Assembly (NCBI GenBank): GCA_944321335.1
Contig: CALUKX010000016.1
Location: forward strand, 1-43,049
Reading direction: 5' to 3'
DNA: 43,049 nt
From: an uncultured Phocaeicola sp.
GTDB taxonomy: Bacteria; Bacteroidota; Bacteroidia; Bacteroidales; Bacteroidaceae
Within the stretch, counting starts at the first letter, position 1. The number at the start of each line of letters is the position of its first letter. The position numbers were made by a program, and so were the translations under genes. Shown in pieces: positions 23,926-34,503 of the stretch. The notes under the pieces were generated by a model. The model saw nothing but the letters and a program-made list of their open reading frames with translations. It was not told the origin of the DNA and did not search any database.

Positions 23926-25569
23926 TTATTTATTCTTCTTTTCCAGTTCCTGCAACGATTCCAACTTCTTCTCTTCAAGGAATTCATAGATACCGCACAA
24001 ATGTTCTTTCACACGTTGGTTGCCGAACTCGTATACCTTAGTCACCAGTCCATCAAGGAAATCACGGTCATGCGACACAACGATCAAAGTTCCATCGAAA
24101 TCCATCAATGCCTGTTTCAGAATATCCTTGGTTTTCATATCCAAGTGGTTAGTCGGCTCGTCCAGGATCAGCAAGTTGACAGGCTCAAGAAGCAACTTAA
24201 TCATGGCTAGACGGGTACGTTCACCTCCAGAAAGAACCTTTACCTTCTTCATCGACTCTTCCGGACCTCCAAACATGAAAGCTCCCAGCAAGTCACGAAT
24301 CTTGTTGCGGATTTCCCCCTTGGCTACGTCATCAATTGTTTGGAAAACCGTAAGATTTTCATCCAAAAGGGAAGCCTGATTCTGAGCGAAATAACCTATC
24401 TGAACATTATGCCCAAGAGTAAGTTTACCTTCATGCTCAATCTCGCCCATGATACACTTCACCAAAGTAGATTTACCTTCACCGTTCTTTCCGACAAAAG
24501 CCACCTTATCTCCACGTTCGATAGTCAGATTGGCATTCTTGAAAACTACATGATCACCGTAAGTCTTACCTACCCCTTCCATAATGACCGGATAACTGCC
24601 ACTACGAGGCGACGGCGGGAATTTAAGCCGAAGAGCTGAAGTATCTTCTTCGTCCACTTCAATCAACTCTAACTTTTCAAGCATCTTCACACGGCTCTGC
24701 ACCTGCAATGTCTTACTATATGTACCTTTGAAACGCTCGATGAAATCTTTTGTTTCCTGAATCATCTTCTGCTGCTCCTCGTACTGTTTCATCTGTTGTT
24801 CACGACGTTCCTTACGCAATACCAAATACTGGGAATAATTAACCTTATAATCATAGATACGTCCCATAGTAACCTCGATGGTACGGGTTGTGATATTATC
24901 GACAAATTTACGGTCGTGGCTGATAACCACTACAGCCTTGGCACTATTGATCAGGAACTCTTCCAACCATTGGATAGACTCAATATCCAAATGATTGGTA
25001 GGCTCATCCAGCAACAACACATCCGGATTCTGCAAAAGAAGCTTTGCCAGCTCGATACGCATACGCCATCCACCGCTGAAATCACTGGTCGGACGGTTGA
25101 AATCTTCCCGCATGAAACCTAAACCAAGCAAGGCTTTCTCCACATCCTCTTCAAAATGAGTCATATCGATAGCATAAAATTTCTCGCTCATCGCCGCTAC
25201 CTTCTCTATCAGTTCCATATACGAATCGCTTTCGTAATCGGTACGGGTAGCCAATTCATTGTTCATCCGTTCGATTTCCTCTTCCATCTCACGCAGATGA
25301 GCGAAAGCCTGAGAAGCTTCTTCGAAAACGGTACGGCCGTCTTCTGTCATCAAATGCTGAGGAAGATAAGCGATAACACAATCTTTCGGAGCGGTAACTT
25401 TACCGCGGGTCGGCTGACGGACGCCAGCCAGAATTTTCAACAATGTAGATTTACCGGCACCGTTTTTACCCATCAGGGCAATACGATCTCTCTCGTTAAT
25501 CTGAAAACAAATGTCGCTGAATAAGGTGGTTCCGCCAAATTCGACGGTCAAGCCATCTACTGAAATCAT
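23926..25569 (-). CDS. ABC-F family ATP-binding protein
   Basis: A 547-residue protein with two ABC domains and no membrane segment. The first has GKNGAGKST, FSGGWRMRIELAKLL and VLLLDEPTNHLD; the second has GKNGEGKST, LSGGERTRLAMIKLL and LLILDEPTNHLD. A charged linker joins them, and the tail is lysine-rich. ABC-F proteins act on the ribosome, either in translation control or in antibiotic resistance; this general (Uup/YdiF-like) type is usually housekeeping. The ATG at 25569 (MISVDGLTVEFGG) is chosen because the upstream extension lies across the promoter (TATCTTTG at 25601-25608) and has no family resemblance. Confidence 0.92.
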   Translation of the reverse strand: MISVDGLTVEFGGTTLFSDICFQINERDRIALMGKNGAGKSTLLKILAGVRQPTRGKVTAPKDCVIAYLPQHLMTEDGRTVFEEASQAFAHLREMEEEIERMNNELATRTDYESDSYMELIEKVAAMSEKFYAIDMTHFEEDVEKALLGLGFMREDFNRPTSDFSGGWRMRIELAKLLLQNPDVLLLDEPTNHLDIESIQWLEEFLINSAKAVVVISHDRKFVDNITTRTIEVTMGRIYDYKVNYSQYLVLRKERREQQMKQYEEQQKMIQETKDFIERFKGTYSKTLQVQSRVKMLEKLELIEVDEEDTSALRLKFPPSPRSGSYPVIMEGVGKTYGDHVVFKNANLTIERGDKVAFVGKNGEGKSTLVKCIMGEIEHEGKLTLGHNVQIGYFAQNQASLLDENLTVFQTIDDVAKGEIRNKIRDLLGAFMFGGPEESMKKVKVLSGGERTRLAMIKLLLEPVNLLILDEPTNHLDMKTKDILKQALMDFDGTLIVVSHDRDFLDGLVTKVYEFGNQRVKEHLCGIYEFLEEKKLESLQELEKKNK

Positions 25570-25600
25570 ACTAAAATATTGGTATTTACTAATTTGCGTG

Positions 25601-25608
25601 CAAAGATA
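25601..25608 (-). promoter_or_regulatory. -7 box of the ABC-F gene
   Basis: On the minus strand this reads TATCTTTG, a perfect consensus match, 32 bases before the chosen ATG. Confidence 0.6.
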
Positions 25609-25621
25609 CAAAAAATAGACG

Positions 25622-25677
25622 AAAAAAATGCCCCGATGCAACGGAGCAAGAAATATTTCTTGTTTCCATGCATCGGG
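25622..25677 (-). terminator. Terminator of the AspT-type transporter gene
   Basis: CCCGATGCA (25632-25640) pairs with TGCATCGGG (25669-25677), enclosing a perfect 16-bp palindrome CAAGAAATATTTCTTG (25647-25662). On the minus strand it is followed by seven Ts (25628-25622). Confidence 0.85.
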
Positions 25678-25714
25678 ACACTGAAAAAATGAGATGCTTA
25701 TAGCGACCGCTTTG

Positions 25715-27391
25715 TCAAGCCAGGAGCAAGACAAGTAGCTGTGCTGTCAAAATACGTAAGAACATGGAAAGCGGATATACAGTAGAATATCCAACTGCCG
25801 GTGCATCATTACCTGCTGTCTGGTTGGCATAGGCCAATGCAGGAGGGTCGGTAGTACTACCGGCAACCAATCCCATCAATGTAAAGTAATTCAGTTTATG
25901 TCGCCAACGTGCAAGTATACCGATTATCAGCAACGGAATGATCGTTATCAGGAAACCGATGCCGACATAGAGCAATCCGTCACCCTCAACCACCGTCTGC
26001 ACGAAATTCTCTCCTGCCTTGATTCCGACACTGGCAAGGAAGAGTACCAGACCTACCTCTCGCAACATCAAATTGGCACTCATTGTGGTATAAGTAACCA
26101 ACTTAACCTTATGTCCGAAACGGCCGATAAGAATAGCGATAATCAACGGACCGCCGGCAAGACCCAATTTGACAGGAGTCGGCATACCCGGAATGGCAAT
26201 AGGCAGACTACCGAAAAGAATACCGATAAGAATACCGATAAAAATGGTAACAATATTCGGATGATCCAAACGCTTCAACTGGTTACCCAACAGATCGGCA
26301 ACACGGTCAATCGCATCCTGCGGACCGACAACCATCACACGGTCACCCACCTGCAAGGTAAGCTGACGTGCAGCAAAAAGGTCCATACCCGAACGGTTGA
26401 TACGGGTCACATTCACACCATACATACTGCTGAAATGAAGTTCACCCAATGTCTTACCGTTAATAGCCGGCTGTGTAACCAAAATACGACGGGAAACCAT
26501 CGGTTTATCCTGCTTCTGATCATCCCAATCAATCTCATCTATCTTCGGACCGATGAAAGCCTGAATCGCTTCCGAATCGTCCTCAGCACAAACGATATTC
26601 ATTTCATCACCGATACGAAGAACCGTTTCGGCATTAGGAATATGTACATGCCCATCCTGTAAGATACGAGAACACACAAAATCCCTGGCAAGGAAACTCT
26701 GGACCTGCGACAATTTCTTTCCGCTCAACGCCTCATTCTGCACCCTCAATGAAATATTATAAGGTTTCAGATGAGGATTAGCCTCTTCTTCTTTCTGCAA
26801 ATCATCCGTTTCCTTATCCAGATTTACCCGGCATACATAACGGACTATAATCAAGGAGAGGATGATACCCATCACACCAAGTGGATAAGCACAAGCATAT
26901 CCCATCGCGATTTCCGGTCCATCATAATGCAACTGTTGCAACGCCTCGTTAGCAGCACCAAGACCAGGAGTATTAGTAACCGCACCACAAAGGATACCCA
27001 CCATCATCGGAATATCTACCCTGCCCTGTAGCGCAAAATAAATGATCAAGGCCACAGCGATATTCAAGGCCACAATTCCAACTGCCAGCAAGTTCATTGT
27101 AATTCCACCTTTCTTGAATGAAGAAAAGAAGGAAGGTCCAACCTGCAGACCGATACAGAAAACGAACAAAATCAATCCGAAATCTTGGATAAAGGACAAG
27201 ATGGAGGTATTACCCGTAAAACCGAAATGCCCCATCAAGATACCTACAAATAATACGAAAGTCACTCCGAGAGAAATGCCGAAGACCTTAATTTTTCCCA
27301 ATAGCACCCCAGCTGCAATAACAAAGGCATAAAGTGCAACAATATGTGCTATGGAGTTTGGGTTTGTCAATAAATCTTGTAACCAATTCAT
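25715..27391 (-). CDS. AspT/YidE-type transporter with two RCK_C domains
   Basis: A 558-residue membrane protein of the aspartate:alanine exchanger (AAEx) family. An N-terminal block of about five to six hydrophobic segments with the repeat signature '[17 protein letters not shown]' is followed by two soluble TrkA_C/RCK_C domains ('[20 protein letters not shown]' and '[17 protein letters not shown]' regions) and a second membrane block with '[18 protein letters not shown]'. The two membrane halves are an internal duplication. The substrate is unknown. The ATG at 27391 starts [10 protein letters not shown], as expected; the upstream extension covers the promoter TACTTTTG (27414-27421). It ends in a strong terminator. 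Confidence 0.9.
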   Translation of the reverse strand: MNWLQDLLTNPNSIAHIVALYAFVIAAGVLLGKIKVFGISLGVTFVLFVGILMGHFGFTGNTSILSFIQDFGLILFVFCIGLQVGPSFFSSFKKGGITMNLLAVGIVALNIAVALIIYFALQGRVDIPMMVGILCGAVTNTPGLGAANEALQQLHYDGPEIAMGYACAYPLGVMGIILSLIIVRYVCRVNLDKETDDLQKEEEANPHLKPYNISLRVQNEALSGKKLSQVQSFLARDFVCSRILQDGHVHIPNAETVLRIGDEMNIVCAEDDSEAIQAFIGPKIDEIDWDDQKQDKPMVSRRILVTQPAINGKTLGELHFSSMYGVNVTRINRSGMDLFAARQLTLQVGDRVMVVGPQDAIDRVADLLGNQLKRLDHPNIVTIFIGILIGILFGSLPIAIPGMPTPVKLGLAGGPLIIAILIGRFGHKVKLVTYTTMSANLMLREVGLVLFLASVGIKAGENFVQTVVEGDGLLYVGIGFLITIIPLLIIGILARWRHKLNYFTLMGLVAGSTTDPPALAYANQTAGNDAPAVGYSTVYPLSMFLRILTAQLLVLLLA

Positions 27392-27413
27392 AATATTACA
27401 TTTTAAGTGGGAG

Positions 27414-27421
27414 CAAAAGTA
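27414..27421 (-). promoter_or_regulatory. -7 box of the AspT-type transporter gene
   Basis: On the minus strand this reads TACTTTTG, a perfect TAnnTTTG match, 23 bases before the ATG. Confidence 0.5.
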
Positions 27422-27495
27422 AAAAAATTCAAAGAACCGACAAACAATGCAATCAAAAAATTTCTCACACAATGCTGCTATGTGCAATAAATTTG

Positions 27496-27503
27496 TATAT
27501 TTG
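27496..27503 (+). promoter_or_regulatory. -7 box of mutAB
   Basis: TATATTTG is a perfect consensus match about 68 bases before the mutA ATG. Confidence 0.55.
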
Positions 27504-27570
27504 CCTTTGCATGGTATCCAACCGATGCATCAACATTAAATCTAAATATCATTAAAAACACTGATTCACT

Positions 27571-29493
27571 ATGGCAGATAGTAAAGAGAAACTCTTTTCA
27601 GATTTTCCTCCGGTGTCTACCCAAGAATGGATGGACAAGATTATGGTCGACTTGAAAGGAGCCGATTATGAGAAGAAATTGGTGTGGAGAACCAATGAAG
27701 GTTTCAAAGTGAAACCATTTTATCGTCAGGAAGATCTGGAAGGATTAAAGACAACCGAAGGCCTGCCCGGCCAATTCCCTTTTATCAGAGGTAATAAAAA
27801 AGATGACAATACGTGGTTTATCCGTCAGGACATCGTAGTCGAAGATGCGGCAACCGCAAATGCCAAAGCACTCGATATTCTGAATAAAGGTATCGACTCG
27901 TTGGGATTCAAGGTGAAGGCTGACGATTTGAATATCGACTACCTCCGTACCTTATTGAAAGATATTTGCTGCGAATGTATTGAAATCAATTTCAAGACTT
28001 GCCAACGACGCAGCCTGCTTCTTGCAGAATTGCTGGTAAGCTATTTCAAGGAAAAAGGATATGACCCGACAAAAATCAGAGGATCCATCAATTTCGACCC
28101 TATCAGCAAAATGTTGCAAAAGGGGAAAGACACCAGTCCGATTATCAGCAAAGCAAAAGAGCTGGTCGAAACATTAAAAGAATATCCTCACTTCCGGTGT
28201 ATTAATGTCAATTCTATTATATTGAACAATGCTGGAGCCTATATCTATCAAGAATTAGGATATGCATTGGCATGGGGAAACTACTATTTGAATACTCTGA
28301 TTGAAGCGGGGGTTCCAGCTGCCTTGGCCGCAAAGAAGATCAAGTTCAACTTCGGTATCAGTTCCAATTATTTCATGGAAATCGCAAAATTCCGCGCAGC
28401 ACGTATGCTGTGGGCCAATATCGTCAAAGCCTATCAACCGATGTGTCCGCGTACCGACTGCAAAAATACCGGCGAAGATGGAACCTGCAACTGTGCCTGC
28501 AAAATGATTGTTCATGCAGAAACATCCAGTTTCAACCTTACTTTATTTGACGCACACGTAAATCTGTTGCGTACCCAAACCGAAGCGATGAGTGCAGCCA
28601 TTGCAGGAGTCAATTCCATTACAGTCACTCCGTTCGACAAGGCCTATCAAACGCCGGATGATTTCTCGGAACGTATCGCACGCAACCAGCAACTGTTGTT
28701 GAAAGAAGAATCCCACATGAACCGTATTGTAGATCCGGCAGGTGGCTCTTATTATATAGAAAATCTTACTGTATCCATTGCCGAAGAAGCCTGGAAACTT
28801 TTCTTGCAGATAGAAGATGAAGGTGGAATAGTGAAGGCAATTCTAAACGAAAGTATACAGAATGCTATCAATACCAGCAACAAGACCCGCCATGAAGCTG
28901 TTGCCAAACGTAAGGAAATTCTGTTGGGAACCAATCAATATCCGAACTTCAATGAATTGGCAGGCGGAAAGACTCCGACAGACGGTTGCCACAATTGCGG
29001 TTGTGGAGGTACCCATCACGAACATCATACAGATGGTACATCATTTGCTAAATTGATTTCCGACCGCGCCGCAAGTGAATTTGAAGCACTCCGTCTGCAG
29101 ACAGAACATTCAGGTAAGCGTCCGAAAGCATTCATGCTTACTATCGGCAACCTCGCCATGCGTCAGGCCCGCGCTCAGTTCTCGTGTAATTTCCTGGCTT
29201 GCGCCGGATATCAAGTAATAGACAACCTAGGATTCAATTCGGTAGAAGAAGGTGTAGATGCAGCCATGAAGGCTCAGGCAGATATCGTAGTAATCTGCTC
29301 GAGCGATGATGAATATGCAGAATATGCCATTCCGGCATTCAAGGCTGTCGACGGACGTGCTATGTTTATCGTTGCCGGAGCTCCTGCCTGCATGGACGAA
29401 TTGAAAGCTGCAGGTATCGAGAACTTCATCCATGTCCGTTGCAATGTGCTGGAAACCTTGAAAGAATATAACGAAAAGTTAGGAATTAAGTAA
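27571..29493 (+). CDS. mutA: Methylmalonyl-CoA mutase small (beta) subunit
   Basis: A 640-residue non-catalytic partner of MutB. The mutase barrel fold is clear ('[21 protein letters not shown]', '[15 protein letters not shown]', '[13 protein letters not shown]'), but the C-terminal B12-like domain lacks DxHxxG, as expected for this subunit. Two Cys/His-rich stretches stand out: residues 292-310 with five cysteines (C-x4-C-x8-C-x-C-x-C), and 473-486 with C473, H474, C476, C478, H482, H483, H485 and H486. These look like metal-binding inserts and are not a feature of the classical small subunit. It starts the mutAB operon, whose succinyl-CoA/methylmalonyl-CoA reaction is part of propionate formation. 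Confidence 0.95.
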   Translation: MADSKEKLFSDFPPVSTQEWMDKIMVDLKGADYEKKLVWRTNEGFKVKPFYRQEDLEGLKTTEGLPGQFPFIRGNKKDDNTWFIRQDIVVEDAATANAKALDILNKGIDSLGFKVKADDLNIDYLRTLLKDICCECIEINFKTCQRRSLLLAELLVSYFKEKGYDPTKIRGSINFDPISKMLQKGKDTSPIISKAKELVETLKEYPHFRCINVNSIILNNAGAYIYQELGYALAWGNYYLNTLIEAGVPAALAAKKIKFNFGISSNYFMEIAKFRAARMLWANIVKAYQPMCPRTDCKNTGEDGTCNCACKMIVHAETSSFNLTLFDAHVNLLRTQTEAMSAAIAGVNSITVTPFDKAYQTPDDFSERIARNQQLLLKEESHMNRIVDPAGGSYYIENLTVSIAEEAWKLFLQIEDEGGIVKAILNESIQNAINTSNKTRHEAVAKRKEILLGTNQYPNFNELAGGKTPTDGCHNCGCGGTHHEHHTDGTSFAKLISDRAASEFEALRLQTEHSGKRPKAFMLTIGNLAMRQARAQFSCNFLACAGYQVIDNLGFNSVEEGVDAAMKAQADIVVICSSDDEYAEYAIPAFKAVDGRAMFIVAGAPACMDELKAAGIENFIHVRCNVLETLKEYNEKLGIK

Positions 29494-29498
29494 GTACT

Positions 29499-31649
29499 AT
29501 GAAACCGAATTTCAAAAATATCGATATATATGCCGGATTCCATCCTCAAAATGGAATGGAATGGCAACAGACCAATGGCATTACCGCCAATTGGAGAACA
29601 CCGGAACAGATACAGGTCAAACCGGTATATACAAAAGAAGATTTGGAAGGTATGGAGCATCTGAACTATGCAGCCGGTATTCCACCTTATCTGCGCGGTC
29701 CGTATTCCATGATGTATACTTTCCGTCCGTGGACTATCCGCCAATATGCCGGATTCTCTACTGCTGAAGAATCGAACGCTTTCTATCGCCGCAACCTGGC
29801 CTCCGGACAAAAAGGTTTGTCGGTTGCATTCGACCTTCCTACCCACCGTGGTTACGACCCGGATCATCCGCGTGTTGTAGGTGATGTAGGTAAGGCAGGT
29901 GTATCAATCTGTTCGTTGGAAAACATGAAAGTCCTGTTCGACGGCATTCCACTGAACAAGATGTCAGTATCAATGACCATGAACGGTGCTGTACTTCCCG
30001 TTATGGCATTCTATATCAATGCCGGACTGGAACAAGGCGCTAAACTGGAAGAAATGGCCGGTACAATTCAGAACGATATTCTGAAGGAGTTCATGGTACG
30101 TAATACCTATATCTATCCTCCTGCATTCTCCATGAAGATTATTTCGGACATTTTCGAATACACATCACAGAAGATGCCGAAGTTCAATTCAATCTCCATT
30201 TCGGGTTATCACATGCAGGAAGCCGGTGCTACTGCCGACATCGAATTGGCATACACACTTGCCGATGGTCTGGAATATCTCCGTGCCGGGGTAGCGGCAG
30301 GTATTGACATTGATGCCTTTGCTCCTCGCCTTTCCTTCTTCTGGGCTATTGGCATGAATCATTTCATGGAAATAGCCAAGATGCGTGCAGCCCGTATGTT
30401 ATGGGCGAAGATTGTGAAACAATTCAACCCCCAAAATCCAAAATCATTGGCTTTGCGTACTCACTCACAGACTTCAGGCTGGTCACTGACAGAACAGGAT
30501 CCGTTCAACAACGTAGGACGTACTTGTATCGAAGCGATGGCTGCAGCATTGGGACATACACAGTCTTTACATACCAATGCTTTGGATGAAGCGATTGCAC
30601 TTCCAACCGACTTTTCGGCCCGCATCGCGCGTAATACCCAGATCTATATTCAAGAAGAAACCCAAATATGCAAGAATGTCGATCCGTGGGCAGGTTCATA
30701 TTATGTAGAATCTCTGACCAACGAACTGGCACATAAAGCATGGGAACATATCCAAGAAATCGAAAAGTTAGGTGGTATGGCCAAAGCTATCGAAACCGGT
30801 ATTCCGAAAATGCGCATTGAAGAAGCCGCTGCCCGTACCCAAGCACGAATCGATTCCGGAGAACAGACCATTGTAGGAACCAATAAGTATCGTCTGGAAA
30901 AAGAAGACCCGATCGATATTCTGGAAGTTGACAATACTGCCGTACGCCAGGAACAGATTGAAAACCTGCGCCGTTTGAAAGAAGGACGAAACCAAGACGA
31001 AGTCGACAAGGCTTTGGATGCCATTACCGAATGTGTCAAGACAGGTAAGGGCAACCTGCTCGAACTGGCAGTGGAGGCCGCACGGGTACGTGCAACCTTG
31101 GGAGAAATTTCAGACGCCTGCGAAAAAATCGTAGGACGTTATAAAGCAATAATCAGAACTATTTCAGGCGTGTATTCATCAGAAAGTAAAAAAGATTCCG
31201 ATTTTGCAAGAGCTTGCAAATTAACAGAAGAGTTCGCTAAGCGAGAAGGACGTCGTCCGCGTGTCATGATTGCCAAAATGGGGCAAGACGGACACGATCG
31301 AGGAGCAAAAGTTGTAGCTACCGGTTATGCCGATTGTGGCTTTGATGTAGATATGGGACCGTTGTTCCAAACTCCGGAAGAAGCAGCACGTGAAGCTGTA
31401 GAAAATGATGTCAATGCAGTCGGAGTTTCTTCATTGGCTGCAGGGCACAAGACTTTAGTTCCACAAATCATTGCAGAACTCAAAAAACTAGGACGGGAGG
31501 ACATTATGGTATTTGCAGGTGGTGTCATTCCGGCTCAAGACTACGACTTTCTATATAAGGCAGGTGTAGTGGCCATTTTTGGCCCGGGTACATCGGTTGC
31601 GAGATCTGCCTGCCAGATAATGGAAATGTTACTTGAAACAGAAGAATAA
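29499..31649 (+). CDS. mutB: Methylmalonyl-CoA mutase large (alpha) subunit
   Basis: A 716-residue catalytic, adenosylcobalamin-dependent subunit. The N-terminal barrel carries [20 protein letters not shown] and '[16 protein letters not shown]'; the C-terminal cobalamin-binding domain has D597-G-H599-D-R-G602 (DxHxxG), whose histidine replaces the lower ligand of B12, and then '[13 protein letters not shown]' and 'GGVIPAQDY'. It starts 5 bases after the mutA stop. It interconverts succinyl-CoA and (R)-methylmalonyl-CoA in the cytoplasm. The need for B12 ties it to the riboswitch-controlled btuFCD genes upstream in this window. Confidence 0.98.
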   Translation: MKPNFKNIDIYAGFHPQNGMEWQQTNGITANWRTPEQIQVKPVYTKEDLEGMEHLNYAAGIPPYLRGPYSMMYTFRPWTIRQYAGFSTAEESNAFYRRNLASGQKGLSVAFDLPTHRGYDPDHPRVVGDVGKAGVSICSLENMKVLFDGIPLNKMSVSMTMNGAVLPVMAFYINAGLEQGAKLEEMAGTIQNDILKEFMVRNTYIYPPAFSMKIISDIFEYTSQKMPKFNSISISGYHMQEAGATADIELAYTLADGLEYLRAGVAAGIDIDAFAPRLSFFWAIGMNHFMEIAKMRAARMLWAKIVKQFNPQNPKSLALRTHSQTSGWSLTEQDPFNNVGRTCIEAMAAALGHTQSLHTNALDEAIALPTDFSARIARNTQIYIQEETQICKNVDPWAGSYYVESLTNELAHKAWEHIQEIEKLGGMAKAIETGIPKMRIEEAAARTQARIDSGEQTIVGTNKYRLEKEDPIDILEVDNTAVRQEQIENLRRLKEGRNQDEVDKALDAITECVKTGKGNLLELAVEAARVRATLGEISDACEKIVGRYKAIIRTISGVYSSESKKDSDFARACKLTEEFAKREGRRPRVMIAKMGQDGHDRGAKVVATGYADCGFDVDMGPLFQTPEEAAREAVENDVNAVGVSSLAAGHKTLVPQIIAELKKLGREDIMVFAGGVIPAQDYDFLYKAGVVAIFGPGTSVARSACQIMEMLLETEE

Positions 31650-31669
31650 TCCTTTAGAGGAGGCCAATA

Positions 31670-31712
31670 CGTCCAGACAATCAATCCGTTTTTTCGGATT
31701 ATTGTCTGGACG
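31670..31712 (+). terminator. mutAB terminator hairpin
   Basis: CGTCCAGACAAT (31670-31681) pairs perfectly with ATTGTCTGGACG (31701-31712), and inside it AATCCG pairs with CGGATT around a T6 loop. The tail (TTCCTTTG) is only moderately T-rich. Confidence 0.75.
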
Positions 31713-31754
31713 TTCCTTTGTCAACCCTAAAGACTAACAAACAAATCATTGAAA

Positions 31755-33668
31755 ATGAAAAAACTAATATCTCTATTATTGGCTTTTATTCTTTACCAAG
31801 GAGTTATAACTGCCCAAAACGATGTGAAATCCGTAATTGACAGTCTGAAAAACGAATTATCCATTGCATTGGAACAGAATGCATCAAAAGACCGTTTAGC
31901 TGAACTCTACCAGACATTAGATGCATATTACAACAATATAGATAATGACTCTTCCCGTTATTATGTAGAAAAAGGATTAGCCTTATTTGAAAAACCGGAC
32001 TTTAAAAACCCGGCATATCTCTATCTATATTATGATTTGGGAAACTGTGATTTCATCGATGGCAAATGGAATAAAGCCTTGTCAATCTTCAAAGAAACAT
32101 TACACTACGCAAAACAATATCAAGCAGACGATGCCGATCTACTGATAGGTATTTATCTATCAATGGGGGTGACCTACCGCCGTATGGAAATGAATGATTC
32201 GGCCATTTATATCTACAAGAAAGGAATTGAAGCAACTGAAAAAGTACAAGATAAAAGTCTGACAGCCACTCTTTATTATAACATCGGGGTACTCCACCAT
32301 GCCAACAAACAATTTAAGGAAGCCGTTGACGCCGCAGATATGGCTATGAAATATGCCATAGAATCGGATGATATTACTGCCCAGATAGCTGTTTATTCAC
32401 TAAAGGGGGGAGCATTATCTATGCTGAAAGATTATAAAGGTGCAGTGGAAGCTCTGGAACAAGGAATCAAACTCGGCGAAAAGGTCGAATCCCCCTATCT
32501 CATCATGAAGTCACTGCCTGCTCTTATTTCTACTTTACAATATATTGATTCCAAAGATTCAGTCCGCCACTATCTAGCTTACGGAGAAGAAATCATAAAT
32601 AAACTGCCTGAACAAGGTTTAGGTAAAGTGGCATTTTATGAAGTTCAAGGTAAATCTTATTATTACTTAGGCGAATATCAGAAAAGTTTGGAGGCTTGCA
32701 AGAAACTAGAGGCCTACAAAGGTCAGACTTCGAGCTATGAACTAAATTATACAATGGCGCAAGACTATGCAAAGCTGAACAATTATCCTCAAGCATTCAA
32801 GCATTTAAATAAAGCTTATATTGAACTCGATTCAATCAAAACGATTGAATCGGACAAAGAGATTGCCAGTCTGTATGCAAAACTGAGACTGCATGAAAAC
32901 CAATTGAAAATCGTACAATTAGAAGCAGATAAAGCACGCCAGAAAGAAAGCCAATTGATATATACTATCATATATAGTTCGGTCATCCTCATTCTGGTTC
33001 TGATTATCGCTTTCATGCAGTACAAACGTAAGATGCAAAAGAAAGAAACTGCACTCATTGCTGCAAGGAAATATATAGACGGATTGGAATCAGAACGTAA
33101 ACGTTTGGCAAAAGACCTGCATGACGGAATCTGCAACGATCTGTTGGGCATTATACTTCATGTAAGTGGACATGATGCCAATGATGAAACAAAGACACAT
33201 ACTGTAGGGTTGCTGGAAACCATACGAACCAACGTCCGTGCTATATCCCACGAACTGATGCCACCTAGTTTCCAATTTGCCAACATTGATGAGATGTTTG
33301 ATAATTACCTGAATTCCATGCAGAAATTATCAAAAGTTACAATTTCTTATCATGCTGAAACCGACTCAAAATGGGAAGACATTTCAGAGAACATCGGATA
33401 TGAGCTATATCGTATCGTTCAAGAATGCATCAGCAATACTTTAAAACATTCGCAAGCGACTGAAATCAAAATAAAACTTGAATACAAAAACAAACAGGTA
33501 CATCTTGACTATAGATTCAACGCTTTATGGGAAACCCAAGACAACCCTACCAACGGAATCGGAATGCGTACTTTGGAAGATCGTCTGAAAACTATTAATG
33601 GAAAAGCAGAAATCCATAAGGACAAAAATGTTAGCGGTATAGAGATTTTTATAAACAACGAAAAGTAA
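31755..33668 (+). CDS. TPR-containing sensor histidine kinase (NarX/LiaS-like, HisKA_3)
   Basis: A 637-residue membrane sensor. Residues 1 to about 20 are a signal peptide, followed by TPR repeats to about residue 370 in the periplasm and a membrane segment at about 400-420. The HisKA_3 motif is RLAKDLHDGICNDLLG with H456. The ATPase has a good N box (IVQECISNTLKHS) and a G box (GIGMRTLEDRL), but the usual DNGxGF element is replaced by YRFNALWE, which may weaken ATP binding. The ATG at 31755 is preferred to a TTG two codons earlier. A NarL-type regulator gene follows 72 bases on, so the two probably form a pair. Confidence 0.9.
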   Translation: MKKLISLLLAFILYQGVITAQNDVKSVIDSLKNELSIALEQNASKDRLAELYQTLDAYYNNIDNDSSRYYVEKGLALFEKPDFKNPAYLYLYYDLGNCDFIDGKWNKALSIFKETLHYAKQYQADDADLLIGIYLSMGVTYRRMEMNDSAIYIYKKGIEATEKVQDKSLTATLYYNIGVLHHANKQFKEAVDAADMAMKYAIESDDITAQIAVYSLKGGALSMLKDYKGAVEALEQGIKLGEKVESPYLIMKSLPALISTLQYIDSKDSVRHYLAYGEEIINKLPEQGLGKVAFYEVQGKSYYYLGEYQKSLEACKKLEAYKGQTSSYELNYTMAQDYAKLNNYPQAFKHLNKAYIELDSIKTIESDKEIASLYAKLRLHENQLKIVQLEADKARQKESQLIYTIIYSSVILILVLIIAFMQYKRKMQKKETALIAARKYIDGLESERKRLAKDLHDGICNDLLGIILHVSGHDANDETKTHTVGLLETIRTNVRAISHELMPPSFQFANIDEMFDNYLNSMQKLSKVTISYHAETDSKWEDISENIGYELYRIVQECISNTLKHSQATEIKIKLEYKNKQVHLDYRFNALWETQDNPTNGIGMRTLEDRLKTINGKAEIHKDKNVSGIEIFINNEK

Positions 33669-33740
33669 AATCACGGTTTTCGGTGAAAACAGTTTCATTG
33701 AATATAGTTTCCTTTGTTAATAATAATTTAACCAAGAACT

Positions 33741-34400
33741 ATGAACGAGGGGAAAAGTAATATATTGTTGGTAGACGACCATGCCCTAATCCTACAGGGA
33801 ATGAAACACCTCATCCAACAGATGCCAGAGATTGGTAATGTATCAACAGCCTCTACAGGAAAAGAAGCTGTACACATTATCAACTCACAACCGTTTGACC
33901 TGTATATGCTTGATTTGGAGTTACCGGATATGACAGGTTTCGAGCTCATTGAAGTGATACGTGAAAAAAAAACTCAAGCACGTATCTTGATAAGTACCAT
34001 GCATGAGGAGATATGGACAATAAAGAGACTAATACAAAATAATATTGATGGAGCTGTTCTAAAATCTACCGATACTTTTGAATTAAAACTGGCAATACAA
34101 AAAATTATGGGTGGAGAAACCTATTTTTGCAGACGTTTCGAACGTATTTTACAACGAAGCAACAATAGTAAAGTCGAATCATCAGTAAAAGATCGACTTA
34201 CCCAAAGGGAGATAGAAGTTCTTAAAGCTATAGCTCAAGGGTTGAATACCCGTGAAATCGCTGAGTTTTTTCATGTATCAAGTAATACCATTGAGTCACA
34301 CCGAAAAAATCTGATGATTAAACTCGAAGCAAAAAATGCTGTTGATTTGGTATTGAAAGCCATTAACTATGGCATTATATCCATAGACAACAAACTATAA
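33741..34400 (+). CDS. NarL/FixJ-type response regulator
   Basis: A 219-residue regulator with a receiver domain (residues about 7-125: acidic VDDH, phospho-acceptor D58 in MLDLELPDM, K in VLKST) and a C-terminal LuxR-type helix-turn-helix (LTQREIEVLKAIAQGLNTRE, then HVSSNTIESHRKNLM). It lies directly downstream of the TPR kinase gene and is its likely partner. TTCCTTTG at about 33711-33718, near-consensus, may give it a promoter of its own. Targets are not visible in the window. Confidence 0.92.
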   Translation: MNEGKSNILLVDDHALILQGMKHLIQQMPEIGNVSTASTGKEAVHIINSQPFDLYMLDLELPDMTGFELIEVIREKKTQARILISTMHEEIWTIKRLIQNNIDGAVLKSTDTFELKLAIQKIMGGETYFCRRFERILQRSNNSKVESSVKDRLTQREIEVLKAIAQGLNTREIAEFFHVSSNTIESHRKNLMIKLEAKNAVDLVLKAINYGIISIDNKL

Positions 34401-34440
34401 GATCTCTCATCTGTTTACATTGATATATTGAAGAGTAAAA

Positions 34441-34478
34441 TGGCGGAGAACCAATAGTGATTATTGGATAATCCGCCA
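34441..34478. terminator. Bidirectional terminator between convergent genes
   Basis: TGGCGGA (34441-34447) pairs with TCCGCCA (34472-34478), with inner CCAATA/TATTGG. A TTTTGCTTC tail follows on the plus strand. It separates the response regulator from the convergent permease gene. Confidence 0.7.
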
Positions 34479-34503
34479 CTTTTGCTTCTATCGGAATGAT
34501 ATT

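Noticed and set aside
25898-26662. 254-codon plus-strand ORF over the AspT-type transporter gene
   Set aside because: Antisense to a clear membrane-protein gene; the product is Thr/His/Gln-rich with no domain.
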